DNA of 64,000 bases from Piromyces finnis (lineage: Eukaryota; Neocallimastigomycota; Neocallimastigomycetes; Neocallimastigales; Neocallimastigaceae), in assembly GCA_002104945.1 (NCBI GenBank), contig MCFH01000030.1, positions 372,001 through 436,000 of the forward strand, given 5' to 3'. The position numbers and the translations under genes are program-made. The notes under the pieces were generated by a model, which saw only the letters and a list, made by a program, of their open reading frames with translations, was not told the DNA's origin and made no database searches. Positions 39,426 through 50,958 of the stretch are shown in pieces; position 1 is the stretch's first letter, and every line of letters begins with the position of its first letter.

Positions 39426-41081
39426 ATGGCTTCAAATAATATTAAATTTACTTACAAAAGGAAAGTTAATGCATATCCAAATTTGTCCACAAAAAAAATT
39501 AGAATAGTAAATGATTCTAGAAATGAAAAACTTGAAGAAAATGAAATTAATATTTTTAATCTTAAATCTAAAATAATAAATAAAAAGCAAAATTCCAATA
39601 ACATCTCCACATATTTTAATAGAATAACTCCAAAAACAAATAATACTGAATCAGTTGAAATTCAAAATAATACAATAATAAGAAAGAAAAAAACCATAGA
39701 ATCATATTTCCAATTAAATTATAGTACAAAAAAAGAAGAAAATAAAAACCAAAGAAAATTAATTAAAATTGAAAATAATACTAGTATGTTAAAAAAATAT
39801 ATATAAATATATGTTTTATTATTAACGTATAAATTAATTTATTTTAATATAATGAAACATTAAGAAAATAATTTGCTTAATAAGAATAAAAAATTACAAA
39901 AAAAGAATTATGAACAATTATATATAAATTTTGGTCAAACGGGAATTTCTCCAATAATATGTTCAGATTGCGGTATGCCATTTAATCCTAGTATTCGAGA
40001 AGATGATATTCAACATAAAAATTATCATAATATAATTATAGATGGGCTTGAATACAATGTAATATATATATGATGTAATTCTAAAATCTTTAATATTATT
40101 ATTGATTATAATTGAAAATTGACAATATTTAATAAAAACGATATGATTACTAAAGGAATATAAGACGGATAAAATAGTTAAAACTATCTCAAAAAATACA
40201 TACATAAGTGAGGTTGTAATGTCTGAGGCAACATCGAATCATAAGAAAAAGGTAATAATTTATGAAAATATAAATTAAATAATGATATAATAATGGAATT
40301 ATTAACAAGCATAATTGTAAATATAGTTACAGCAAATTCTAAATCTTGTTGAAACAGAGCTAGGAGCTGTACAGTTACAAGAAGAATTTATGACGAAATA
40401 TAAATTTTTTCTTTATATAAAAAACAGGAAATTAATCGGGTGTGCAATTGTTAGGGATGTATTAAAAGGATATAAAATCGAAATAGAAAAGGATATAAAA
40501 GAGTTTTCTACTATTGAGAATATAAATAAAAAGTAATTCTTTAACGATATTTAAATGCATTGAATATAGTGATATTTTTTTTAACTTATATTTATTATTA
40601 TAATAATTACTATTATATTATTATTACTATTATTATTGAACATTTTTGTAGTAAAATTTCCACTGTGCCTACATTATGTGGTATTAGTAGAATTTGGGTA
40701 TCAAAAAGAGAACGAAAAAAAGGAATAGCATCACAATTATTAGAAAGTATTAGGTAATTAATTGTATTATTATTATTATTAATTAATTAATTAATTAAAA
40801 TAAAAATGAAACCTTCTTTTTAAATATTTTAAATATATATAATGCTTTATATTAATTGTAATATTCTATATTAATATTAATATATTAATTAAATATATAT
40901 ATAAAGAAAAAGCTTTTTATTTAACATAACACTTGAACGTAATCAAATAGCATTTTCACAACCTACGGAATTAGGAACAAAACTTGCTTATCATTTCTTT
41001 AATTATACCAATGATGAAACTGATATCATCACTATACCTTCAAAACCATATATAATTATTTATATGGACGATGATAACTAA
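39426..41081 (+). CDS. ECO1: cohesin acetyltransferase Eco1/ESCO
   Basis: Exons 39426-39783, 39865-40058, 40156-40251, 40327-40532, 40652-40753 and 40907-41081 give 376 residues. A basic, disordered N-terminus carries PCNA-box-like TIESYFQ (about residue 90) and a similar ISTYF (about 61). Next is the Eco1 C2H2 zinc finger (Cys 152, Cys 155 in CSDCGMPF, then two His four residues apart at about 170-174). The GNAT domain follows: LIGCAIV, then CGISRIWVSKRERKKGIASQLLE with the acetyl-CoA loop (Arg-Lys-Lys-Gly-Ile-Ala). The C-terminus has the family-specific AFSQPTELG. Role: acetylates Smc3 during S phase to establish sister-chromatid cohesion, recruited by PCNA. All key blocks appear intact. 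Confidence 0.93.
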
Positions 41082-41083
41082 AA

Positions 41084-41149
<66 letters not shown>

Positions 41150-41355
41150 TTTCTATTTACTCTTATTTGTTTAATAATAAACAAGATTCATAAAGATTTA
41201 TTACATATGCTTTCAATAATCAGTATTTATTTATTATACTATTATTTTATTTATTTATTTTTTATTTTTTTGTAATTTTTATTTGATCTTTTTTAAGGAT
41301 ATAATATTGTATATTAACAAATATTTACTTTGGGAATAAAAATCTTTTATTTAAT

Positions 41356-41387
<32 letters not shown>

Positions 41388-41599
41388 CGTTTTATTTATT
41401 ATTGCTATTGTTAATATATTATTAACATTGCTTAAATATAATATTTTTTTTTTTTTTTTTTTTTTTTTTTGTTTTAATTTTTTAATTTTTCTTTTTTAAT
41501 TGAAATATTTATAATTTTAAATTTTATTATCAAAATTAAAGCATTATTTAAAATTATTACATTATATTTTAATTAATACAATTATTAAATTTATTTGCT
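41082..41599. other. tail-to-tail intergenic region with AAT array and two poly-T tracts
   Basis: Shared 3' region of ECO1 (plus) and RPN8 (minus). It holds an ATA/AAT microsatellite (about 41086-41149, roughly 21 units) and poly-T runs at 41357-41387 (31 T) and 41444-41470 (27 T). No gene seen. Confidence 0.8.
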
Positions 41600-42873
41600 T
41601 TAAGCTTTTTCTTTATTATCAGAAGTAGTGGCTTCTGCTTTATCCTTATCAGCTTCATTATTTGTGTTTTCTGTCTTTGGTTCATCTTCATTGTTTTCAA
41701 CTTTCTTTAACATGATTTTATTATCAATTAATTCATGTAATGCGATAATGGATCGTATTAATGAAGAAATATATATAGCAAAAAGTTCATCATTAGTTTT
41801 TATGTTGAATGACTTAACAAGTTGTGGAACATCTAAGTTTGGTAAAGCGTTGAAAATATCTTGTAAATTATAAATAATTTGATGATTGACTGGAAGTTTA
41901 CCAGAAACAACCTTTTGTAAATAATCTCTAATATTTTCTAAACGAAGTTGTAAACTACGAAGTGAATTTAATTGGTTAGTAATTTTAGTTGATAAATTTC
42001 CAACATTGTTATCTTTAATATCTCTTAATAAATGCTCGACACCAATTTCTTCAGCTTCTTCGGCTTCAATTGTTGATGGAACATGAATAAATGTTTTTGT
42101 AGTTTCAGTACCATCCTAAAATTTAGTTAAATATTATAGAAAAGTTATAATAATAAAATAAATACGTTTTTATATTAAATTATATATTTAGTAAATTTAT
42201 AATAATAATAATAATAATATATTTATTAATATGAATTTAAACTATTAAATTATCATTACATCATGAACTTCTTCAACGGCAAAATAAGCTTCAGTTGGAA
42301 TTTCTAAATCTTTTGGTTTAACATCAATTACAACTAATACTGGTTTTGGAATAAATTTTTTGAATAATTCATTAATTTCTAAATCAGACGCACGAAGCTT
42401 TGGACCACTATGATACCAACCAACAACTTTTTCCTTAGCTTTTTTATGTAATTTAAATTGTTTAATAAAATAAGGGTTTATGTATTAATTAAAATGTTTC
42501 AATATTTTTCAATTAAATTATATGATTTAAATTTATTTTTATTATTAACAGAGTATTTACCAGTAACTTTCTTAAACATTTCATACATTGATTCATGATA
42601 ATTATGATCTAAATACCAAACAGATGGATCCTTTTCATCTTCTTCAAATGGAACTATTATATATTTTTTTATATTAATTATTGAACAATAAATATTTTAT
42701 TAAATGAAATTTAAAATATATATATATTATATATAAATTAATTATAACAGTTAATAATAATAATATAATATGCAATAAAAATAAAGAGCGTATATTAAAA
42801 AATATTGTGAAATTATAAAATAGTAATAAATAAATTATAGAATTGAAAATTAATGATATTATTAATTTTAATT

Positions 42874-42905
<32 letters not shown>

Positions 42906-43247
42906 TAAAACAATAATTGTAATAATAAAAAGTTTTCCATAATAAATTGTAAAAATTATATATTTTATATAATAACAAAAAAAATATTAATATATCTATA
43001 GTATTCGTTAAAATTTAATGTATTTTTTGATTTATGAAATGGATCATAAATCAATTAAAAATTATATTTTCTTACCAGCATAACTATTGGCTACATTAAC
43101 AGTATTATCTGAATTCCATTGACCTAATAAAACACCAACAACTCTTTTTTTTGTGTTCTTTGCAACACGATTGTAATGATCAACAACTGATAATAAAACT
43201 AATGGGTGAATAATAACATTAGTTGGAGTAGTTTCTGTGATAGTCAT
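41600..43247 (-). CDS. RPN8: 26S proteasome regulatory subunit Rpn8 (PSMD7), MPN domain
   Basis: Minus exons 43247-43076, 42653-42561, 42438-42260 and 42115-41600 give 319 residues, the usual Rpn8 length. The N-terminal MPN domain begins [17 protein letters not shown] and contains [29 protein letters not shown] and [11 protein letters not shown]. It lacks the JAMM zinc ligands, as expected: Rpn8 is the inactive MPN partner of the deubiquitinase Rpn11. The C-terminal helices include [12 protein letters not shown] and [14 protein letters not shown], and the chain ends in an acidic Lys/Glu-rich tail. Role: heterodimer with Rpn11 in the 19S lid. The first intron (43075-42654) is comparatively long. 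Confidence 0.97.
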
Positions 43248-43827
43248 TATGAATTTAAACTGTTCGTTTATAATAAATTATATTTATAAATTATTATTTA
43301 TTTTTTTTTAATTTTTTTTTTTTAAGTAGTTTTAATATTGTGTTTGTTCTTTTTTTTTTTCTTTCTTTAAAAATTATACCTTTTAAACTTTCACAAAAAA
43401 GAAAAAGCTACAAGAAACAGAAATTAAAATATTTTATTTTATGGGTTTAAGTGAAAAAAAAAATATATATATAATAATAATAATAAATAATAATAATTTA
43501 TTTATTTAATATATTAATATTTTAAAAATTAAGAAGTTTTAATTAAAATTTTTATTCTTTATTAATAAACAAATAATTTAATGAATTAAAATATTTATTT
43601 TCTATGTTTAATAGAACATACAAGTAAATACAAAATGTAAAATTAATACATTATACAAAATTAAAATTTACCTAGAAACAATTGAAAACTGGGATAAATT
43701 GTAATTGGCCATATTTTATTATAATTTATATACCTATAATTAATTTTTTTTTTTTATTTAAAATAAATATAAAAAAAAAAAAAAAATAAAAGAAATTTAA
43801 AAATACAATATTTAAATAATATTAAAA
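43248..43827. other. divergent promoter region RPN8-PKR1-like
   Basis: AT-rich spacer between outward-facing genes, with poly-T and poly-A runs. Nothing else was recognised. Confidence 0.6.
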
Positions 43828-44256
43828 ATGTCTTCAAACAATAACGAAAATACAAAAAAAGTTGATAATAAAATGAATCAAGATATTAAAGAACCAGAAA
43901 ATAAATCTTTTCTTAAAAATATCATTGATTCAGTTTTAGAAACAGGAATTAATAAAAATATTCATAATATTGCCAGAGGTGTATTTGTAGCAGCAATTCT
44001 TTCTGCATTAACTCTTGTTTTTATTTCAGGTTTTAACATCCATACTATTGTATTGACTTTCTTACTTATTGGTTTATTCGCTTCTGTTGAATTGTAATGA
44101 TTTCTAACAATTATTTGATATATAATAATATTGATATATATATAATTATTAATTTTTTTTAAATTTATATTTAGATTTAATTCTCAATTAAATGAAATTA
44201 AAAAAGAAGCTGAAAAAGAAAATAAGGAAAAACCTGAGGATAAGAAAAATGAATAA
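43828..44256 (+). CDS. PKR1: Pkr1-like ER membrane protein (V-ATPase assembly factor family)
   Basis: Exons 43828-44093 and 44175-44256 give 115 residues. A hydrophilic N-terminus of about 30 residues precedes FLKNIIDSVLETGIN, then two predicted transmembrane segments (GVFVAAILSALTLVFISGF and IHTIVLTFLLIGLFASVEL). A charged C-terminal helix (FNSQLNEIKKEAEKE) follows and the chain ends in Asp/Lys/Asn/Glu residues. This two-TM hairpin with a preceding amphipathic helix and a following charged helix matches the fungal Pkr1 family, which works in the ER during assembly of the V-ATPase Vo sector. Sequence similarity is short, so the assignment is less sure than for neighbours. The splice joins the end of TM2 to the C-terminal helix in phase 2. 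Confidence 0.68.
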
Positions 44257-44301
44257 GATTTTTCAAATTAAATCAAATTTCCGAAAAAGTATTTAATCAA
44301 C

Positions 44302-44346
<45 letters not shown>

Positions 44347-44652
44347 ATAATAATAATAATAATAATTTAAATATATATATAAATATACAATAAAATGAAT
44401 TAAAATTTAAATCAAAATTAATAGATAAAATGAATAATTTATACATCAATAATAATAGATTTTTTTTATTAATGTTTTAATAAAAGTTTCATTTTACATT
44501 TAAAAGAATGTGAAATAATCCTTGACTATAAAGCTTACAAAATAAAATAAAATAAAATAAAAATTAAATAAACAAAATAAATAATTTATAATAATGGCTT
44601 ATTTATAGTTTTAATATTTTAATTTCCTATTTATCTATTCAAAATAATAATG

Positions 44653-44694
44653 ATAATAATAATAATAATAATAAATAATAATAATAATAATAAT

Positions 44695-44783
<89 letters not shown>
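44653..44783. repeat. AAT microsatellite
   Basis: About 40 AAT-type units with a few interruptions in the left half, uninterrupted from about 44696 onward. Confidence 0.95.
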
Positions 44784-44784
<1 letters not shown>

Positions 44785-44960
44785 TATGAACGATTGATTA
44801 TAGTTTTATATGGTAATTATCATTAATTTTTAAATATTTATTGAAAATATATTCTTAATATGTATAAAATATAATATATTCAAATTTTATTAAAGAATAT
44901 TCGAATTTTTCTTGTTGTTTATATATTGAAATACAATAATTAACAATTTTAAATATATTA

Positions 44961-45044
44961 AATGTATATAATGTTTTCTAATTGGTTATATCATGTATTA
45001 TTAATGTATATAATGTTTTCTAATTGGTTATATCATGTATTATT
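44961..45044. repeat. perfect 42-bp tandem duplication
   Basis: The unit AATGTATATAATGTTTTCTA (first 20 bases), then ATTGGTTATATCATGTATTATT, occurs twice without a difference (44961-45002, 45003-45044). The first bases of a third copy follow. It lies about 120 bases upstream of the ORF at 45164 and duplicates the decamer ATTGGTTATA. Confidence 0.95.
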
Positions 45045-45163
45045 AATGTAATAAAAATAATTAATTTATTTTTTTAATTATAAATGAAAAATTTTTAAAA
45101 ATTACATAAAAAAAAAATAAATAAACAAATATTATATTTTCATAATAACTATAATAATAAAAA

Positions 45164-45994
45164 ATGAACAATTTACCATCTTATGATCAGGCAATAAAAG
45201 AAAAAATTATTGAAAGTGAAATTGAATGCAAAGGAAATGTAAAAATTATTATTCCTGGAAAAGAAACATATGAAATCCCAAGAAAAAATTTTTTTAAAAT
45301 TAAAGATTCAATTTTTGGAATTTCATTTATTATTGAAAATAAAACTGAATTAAAGTGGAGTAATAGTAATTCTGCTGTAGAGGATTTAGTAATTAAATTA
45401 ATTTCTAATAATGATACAAACTTTCAAATAAATGATTTCAATGGTACAATTTCAGAAATGATTGCTATAATCAACGAACTAAAAAGTATTGGAATTTATT
45501 ATTATTTTATAAATACAACACTTGGAACAAATTGGAATGAACTTATAAAAATAAATCAATTTAAAGATAATATACTTTCAGACGAAAAGTTATGTTTAAA
45601 GACAAGCGAATTATGGGTTAAAGCATTTAATGAAGCTATGAAATTACATATTTATTCTGGTGATTTTGAAATTACTTGTAATGGAAAAATTGCATTAAAT
45701 GGTAAAGATATTAGTAATAAGATCATGGTAAATTATGATGAATACGATATTAATAAAGAATTATTGGTGAATTTTTGTTTATATTCTGATTTGAATAGTT
45801 ATTGGGACAAGATTTTAAGTGGAATACAAGGGATGCTTTTTCAAAATAAAGATATATACAATGATGATAAATTAATTGAAAAGGAATCTATTTGTTATAA
45901 AAAACAAAATAATTGTTGTTATCAGTCCACAATTCATAGACATATTAAATTTAATTTGGTTCCTTACATTAATTATTTTTTAACAAGTAAATAA
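45164..45994 (+). CDS. hypothetical protein, single exon, unrecognised
   Basis: 276 residues from ATG to TAA without an intron. I do not recognise a family. The N-terminus reads MNNLPSYDQAIKE, and LPSY resembles short proline-tyrosine motifs of trafficking adaptors, but that alone proves nothing. The rest is a mixed alpha/beta-looking sequence rich in Asn, Ile and Lys (for example KGNVKIIIPGKETYEIP, then FKIKDSIFGISF). There are several short hydrophobic stretches but no convincing transmembrane segment. Cys residues cluster near the C-terminus (CYKKQNNCCYQ). Codon use is AT-rich like its neighbours. An uninterrupted reading frame this long in roughly 80% A+T DNA is very unlikely by chance, so it is probably a real gene, perhaps lineage-restricted. 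Confidence 0.78.
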   Translation: MNNLPSYDQAIKEKIIESEIECKGNVKIIIPGKETYEIPRKNFFKIKDSIFGISFIIENKTELKWSNSNSAVEDLVIKLISNNDTNFQINDFNGTISEMIAIINELKSIGIYYYFINTTLGTNWNELIKINQFKDNILSDEKLCLKTSELWVKAFNEAMKLHIYSGDFEITCNGKIALNGKDISNKIMVNYDEYDINKELLVNFCLYSDLNSYWDKILSGIQGMLFQNKDIYNDDKLIEKESICYKKQNNCCYQSTIHRHIKFNLVPYINYFLTSK

Positions 45995-48783
45995 AATTAA
46001 TGAAGTATATGTAAAATAATGTATTTTAGATTATTATAGTAAAAATTTGATATGCTAATTTATTAAGTATCTTTTTAAAAAGAAACAAGGAATAAATCAT
46101 TAGTAACAAATTTGTTTATATATGCAATATAACATTGAAAGAATAGATTAAATATTTTATTTTTTACAATAAAATGAAACCTAAAAGCAATAAATATTTT
46201 TTGATAAATAATGATTTTTTATTGTCGAAAAAAAAAAATACTAGTAACAATACTGGTTATAAATATATATAAAAACAAAATTTATTTTAATAACAAAAAA
46301 TTTTTATTTTATCCCCCAAAAAAAATAAAATAAGAAAAAAAGACACAAAATAAAATAAAATAAAATAAAATAAATAATAATATTATTTTCCATATATATT
46401 ATATTATAATAAACAAAAAATCAATAATATTCATCAAAAATATTTTTCGAAAAATTACATAGATATATATATCTTTTGTTAATTGTATTTTAAAATAATA
46501 TTCTATTTAAATTAAGCATGTAATAAAATAAATATATTTAAATATTAAATAAAAACTAAACTAAAACAAATTAGCAAATTAGTTATACTTTTAAATCTAA
46601 TATGAGTAAACTTAAGATCGGTTAAAGCCAATGTATATTATCTATTTATTAATCTAATACTACTAATACTATTTATGATATATTTACTATTGAAATATTA
46701 TGTTTTTAAAATTATGTTAAAATTTTTATGTTCTAAAAACTTTTTAATTTTAAATTATATAAATTTTTTAAAATTCTTTTTTTCCTTAAATTTAAATTAT
46801 CCTAAAATGATTTATTATTAGATTATTCCATAAAATTTTTATATAAAATTTAAACTTTATTAAATATAAATTTATAAACTTCAACATTTGAATTTTGAGG
46901 CTAATGAAAGATTGTATTTCCTTAACATTTAATTGGTCAATATAAAATAAATAAAAATTAATAATTTTATTTTCATCTATTTTCAACTTATTTTTGTATA
47001 TTTAATAATAAATAAAAAAAATAGTTTTCTCTTCTCAACGTTAAATTCATATTTTCCTAATTTTTTTATTAATAATATTAAAAAGATTGTATTACCTATG
47101 TTTAAGCTTTTTCTAACATGTTAATTATAAGCTTCAATATAGCAAAAAAGAAAATAAATAAATAAATAAAAAATAAGGTTATTATAATATATGATATTAC
47201 ATTATTACATCATCATCTAAGTAATCACTAAGAATCTAAATATCATAATCAAATATTCAGAATACTTATAAATAACGATATCAACTTAAAAAAATGTATT
47301 CTTATAAATATGGAATAGATGAATAAATAAATATATATATAATAATAGTACATATCTACTATAATTACATAATCTATGATGTTAAAAGATACAAAAACAC
47401 TAACAACAAATTTTATAACTTAAAATTATGTTTTATTTATTATTTTATTTTCATTTCATTATAATAAAAAATATATATATTACTAATAATCTTCAGAACA
47501 CATAATATATAATAAATATTAATATTATGTGCTATAAAGGTTATTAGCTGTATTATTATAGAAAAATAGAAAGAATTGTAATATATAATATATAATTTAG
47601 AGGTAGTAATCAACAAACGAAAAGTTGAATTCTACTAGAAATTAAAATTTGACTTTACATATTTTTATATTAGTTAATATCTTTTAAATTTTTAATTTAC
47701 ATAAAATTAATGAAATAAAATGTATAATAATGTAATGTATATATAATGTAGGAGCATAATTCAAATGTGTGATCCATATAATTAGATCCATATATATCGT
47801 TATCGTTATAGTATTATAATTGAACAATTAGGTATTGAATATATCTCATTAATAGAGTATATTGGATATTAAAAGACATCTTATTCTTGTAAAATTTAGT
47901 ATAATATAGAACTATGGGAATAAAAGTTTCAACATTTAAAGTAAATAGAAATGTCAAAATATAATAAATAAAGTTTATAATAAAAATTTATATCATTTAA
48001 AGTTTAGTTTTTTCTACATAAAAATTAACACGTATGTTTTTACTCAAAATTTTTAGTATTCTAATAAATAAAGTTTATATTTAAAAAAATAATGGTTTTA
48101 TTTTATGTAAGAGTGTATATATGATTTATATTAATTCTATAAATATAATTATATAACATTTTTCATATTATTTAAAATTAATACTATACATACTAATATC
48201 CTTTTTATTTTTCTTTTATTTATCCTTTTTTCGATTATTTACAAAAGTTAACTTTTTTTTTTTTTTAAAAAAAAAAAACAAAATAAAAAAATAAAAAAAA
48301 TTATTAAAACTCGATAAAGGGTCTTTAAGATAATTTATATCTATAATAAAAATTTTGATATTCTTGATTAATTTGATATTAAAAGGTATTTTGTTTACAT
48401 TTATTAGAATATTTTGAGTACATATTTTTTTATACTTTATATAAGATTAATATCACGAAAGGATATGTAACAATTATAATAATGAATAATAAATAAGACA
48501 ATTATATTATATATTAATAAATATTTTATTATTAATTATTTTTAAAATAATTGTTTATTTTGTTTGTTTTTATATAAAATATTAGTTTAAAAGATTAATT
48601 ATTACTACTACTATTATTATTATATTTTATTAATCTTTATTTTATATTATATTCATTATTAATATTATTAATAATATATTCTGTATATATAGAATATAGT
48701 AAAAGACTTTTAATAAGTGAAGAATAAATTATTAATTGAAAAGAGAGAATAAATAAAGAGAGCAATATATTAATCAAATAATC
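45995..48783. other. 2.8-kb gene-poor AT desert
   Basis: AT-rich sequence with short A/T runs. No ORF of plausible content, tRNA-like box or mobile element was recognised. The promoter of the F-box gene should lie at its right end. Confidence 0.65.
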
Positions 48784-50397
48784 ATGGATACAATAAGTTT
48801 AGATGATGATGATTATTTTGAAGATATTGATTTAGATGCTGATAATGTAGTTGATGATAAAGTTAAAGAAGATAATGAACAAAATAATAGATGGCAAATT
48901 ATTCATGAAAAATTAGTTCATGAAGAAATTGAAGAAAATCAAAAGAAAGATTCAAATCACGAAGATTCATCAATATTTAATGGAATTAATATAGAAAATA
49001 ATAATATTAATACTAATAATAATAATAGTAATGATAATGATAATATTAAAAAACCAGCAGAAAATAATCCATTGTTAAATTTCACAAGTCTTATAGAAAA
49101 GATGGAGGAAACACATATTTCAAAGCAAGATAGTATAAAAAAAGCAGAAGAGAGTAATTCAAAAATAAATTCAAATGATACAAGTAGTACAAGCAATAGT
49201 AAATATTCATTCACTTCCCTTCCAGGAAGAATTCAACTTGAAATTCTTTCCTATTGTTCAGAATCAGATTTATTTAATTGTCTTCAAACTAATTTCCAAA
49301 TTTCAAGAGCTGCCGCAATTATATTATGGGGTTCACAACTTCATTTTGGTGCAAATGATAAAGAGCGTTTAAAACTTTTTGTTGGTGCATTAAATAGAAA
49401 ACCACAAATCCATCCATACGCTTCATATGTACAAACTGTTACTATTGAAAATATTATGGATGAAATCCCAATGTATACAAGACAACCATGCTGGATTTTA
49501 GTAAGAGAATTACTCTTCCACTGTAGTAAAAATATACGTAGACTTAAGTTAGGTTTTCAAGATGAAAAGTTTTTTGAAATTAAATCATTAGAAGTTCCTG
49601 AAATATATTTCTCATGTTTGGAAGAGCTAGATATTGAACCTTATAGTGATGTATCACCAGAATTTGTATCTGATTTACTTAAAAGATGTGAAGCAAATGG
49701 AAGATTGAAAAAGCTCACCATTCCAAATTGCTTCTGGAGTTTCATACCATTCTCTGTTATTGCAGAAATTGTTCGTATTGGGCCATCACTAGCTCTTTTA
49801 GATCTTAGTGCCTATAAACAAACACCAAAGCAAAAACCAGAAAATTTACCAAAATTAACTACTGAAGCACAAATTAAAGAGTATAATGATCTTATGATGA
49901 TGCTTGCAAATAACTGCAAAAATCTGCAATTCTTGAATCTTTCACATAACATGTATATATATGATACAGTTGTTGAACAATTCTTAATAAATAATAATAA
50001 ATTGGAACGTCTAAACTTGGAAGATTCTCATCTTTCTGATTACACTTTATTATCATTATCCCATGATGCCCCACCAACAATTAGTTTTGTTGAATTAAAA
50101 TGCGGTTATATTGATAATCTAGAAAATAATAATCAAGCTCAACCACCATCCACTAAATTCACAACATCTGTTGTGGAAATGGTATTAAAAGAGTTAAATA
50201 ATCGTAAGAGTTTATGTGATGTTATTGGTTTATCTCTTCCGGATCGTTTAATCCAGCCTGGATCAACATCATTAATATCCACTAAGGTATGGTTAAATCA
50301 ATTGGAGGGTTGTACATTAGATGAAGAATTAAATAGTACAAACGATAATGGTTGGAGAAAATGGAGAAAATATGGAAAACTTAGAATTCTTGTTTAA
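48784..50397 (+). CDS. F-box protein with leucine-rich repeats
   Basis: Single-exon gene of 537 residues. The first 140 residues are Asp/Asn/Glu-rich and disordered. An F-box-like block follows (about 144-190): FTSLPGRIQLEILSYC then DLFNCLQTNFQISRAAAIILW, with the Leu-Pro start and hydrophobic spacing of the family. From about residue 250 to 430 there are leucine-rich repeats: IRRLKLGF, LEELDIEPY, LKKLTIPNCFW, LALLDLSAY, LQFLNLSHN and LERLNLEDSHL. The chain ends WRKYGKLRILV. Family inference: a substrate receptor of an SCF ubiquitin ligase, with the F-box binding Skp1 and the LRRs binding the target. The target is unknown. Gut fungi carry many such paralogues, so no specific name is given. 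Confidence 0.8.
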   Translation: MDTISLDDDDYFEDIDLDADNVVDDKVKEDNEQNNRWQIIHEKLVHEEIEENQKKDSNHEDSSIFNGINIENNNINTNNNNSNDNDNIKKPAENNPLLNFTSLIEKMEETHISKQDSIKKAEESNSKINSNDTSSTSNSKYSFTSLPGRIQLEILSYCSESDLFNCLQTNFQISRAAAIILWGSQLHFGANDKERLKLFVGALNRKPQIHPYASYVQTVTIENIMDEIPMYTRQPCWILVRELLFHCSKNIRRLKLGFQDEKFFEIKSLEVPEIYFSCLEELDIEPYSDVSPEFVSDLLKRCEANGRLKKLTIPNCFWSFIPFSVIAEIVRIGPSLALLDLSAYKQTPKQKPENLPKLTTEAQIKEYNDLMMMLANNCKNLQFLNLSHNMYIYDTVVEQFLINNNKLERLNLEDSHLSDYTLLSLSHDAPPTISFVELKCGYIDNLENNNQAQPPSTKFTTSVVEMVLKELNNRKSLCDVIGLSLPDRLIQPGSTSLISTKVWLNQLEGCTLDEELNSTNDNGWRKWRKYGKLRILV

Positions 50398-50697
50398 AAT
50401 ATATAAAAAAAATTTTTTTTAAAAAAAAAAAAAAAACTATGGGAAATAGAAAATTAAAATATAAAGATGTTAATACTTTAAACAAAATAAGTAGTTAAAA
50501 TATAACAACTAAAATTATAAATATAATAAAAATAAATATATGTAAAAAAAAATAAAATAATACAGTATTGCTAATAATCATTTTATTGTTTTCCTTTTTC
50601 AGATTTTGTTTTATCATTCTTTAGCTTATTTTATTTTATTTTATTTTATTTTTTTTTTTGACAACAATTAAATTGGTTCTATAACACAACATTTTCA

Positions 50698-50735
<38 letters not shown>

Positions 50736-50958
50736 TTTACTATAATTTTGATTTTGATTTGAAAATTTTATTTATTTAAATTAAATATTAAGAAAATTTC
50801 AAAAATTTTTTTATTCTCTATAATATTTTTATTATTAATAATATATGAAATTAAAAGATTAATTAATTTTCATTAGTTACTATAAATGAATTAAAATAAA
50901 TATTAATTAATAGCTGTTTTGAAATAATAACTTATTTAATGATTATATTCAGTAAAAT
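50398..50958. other. intergenic region with 31-T tract
   Basis: 3' region of the F-box gene and upstream region of CWF19L1. It has a TTTTA repeat (about 50629-50650) and a run of 31 T (50700-50730). No gene seen. Confidence 0.7.

Larger units (their letters stand above)
44257..45163. other. intergenic, repeat-rich
   Basis: Contains a 40-A run (44305-44344) followed by AAT units, a large AAT array (about 44653-44783) and a 42-bp tandem duplication (44961-45044). No coding signal. Confidence 0.8.
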
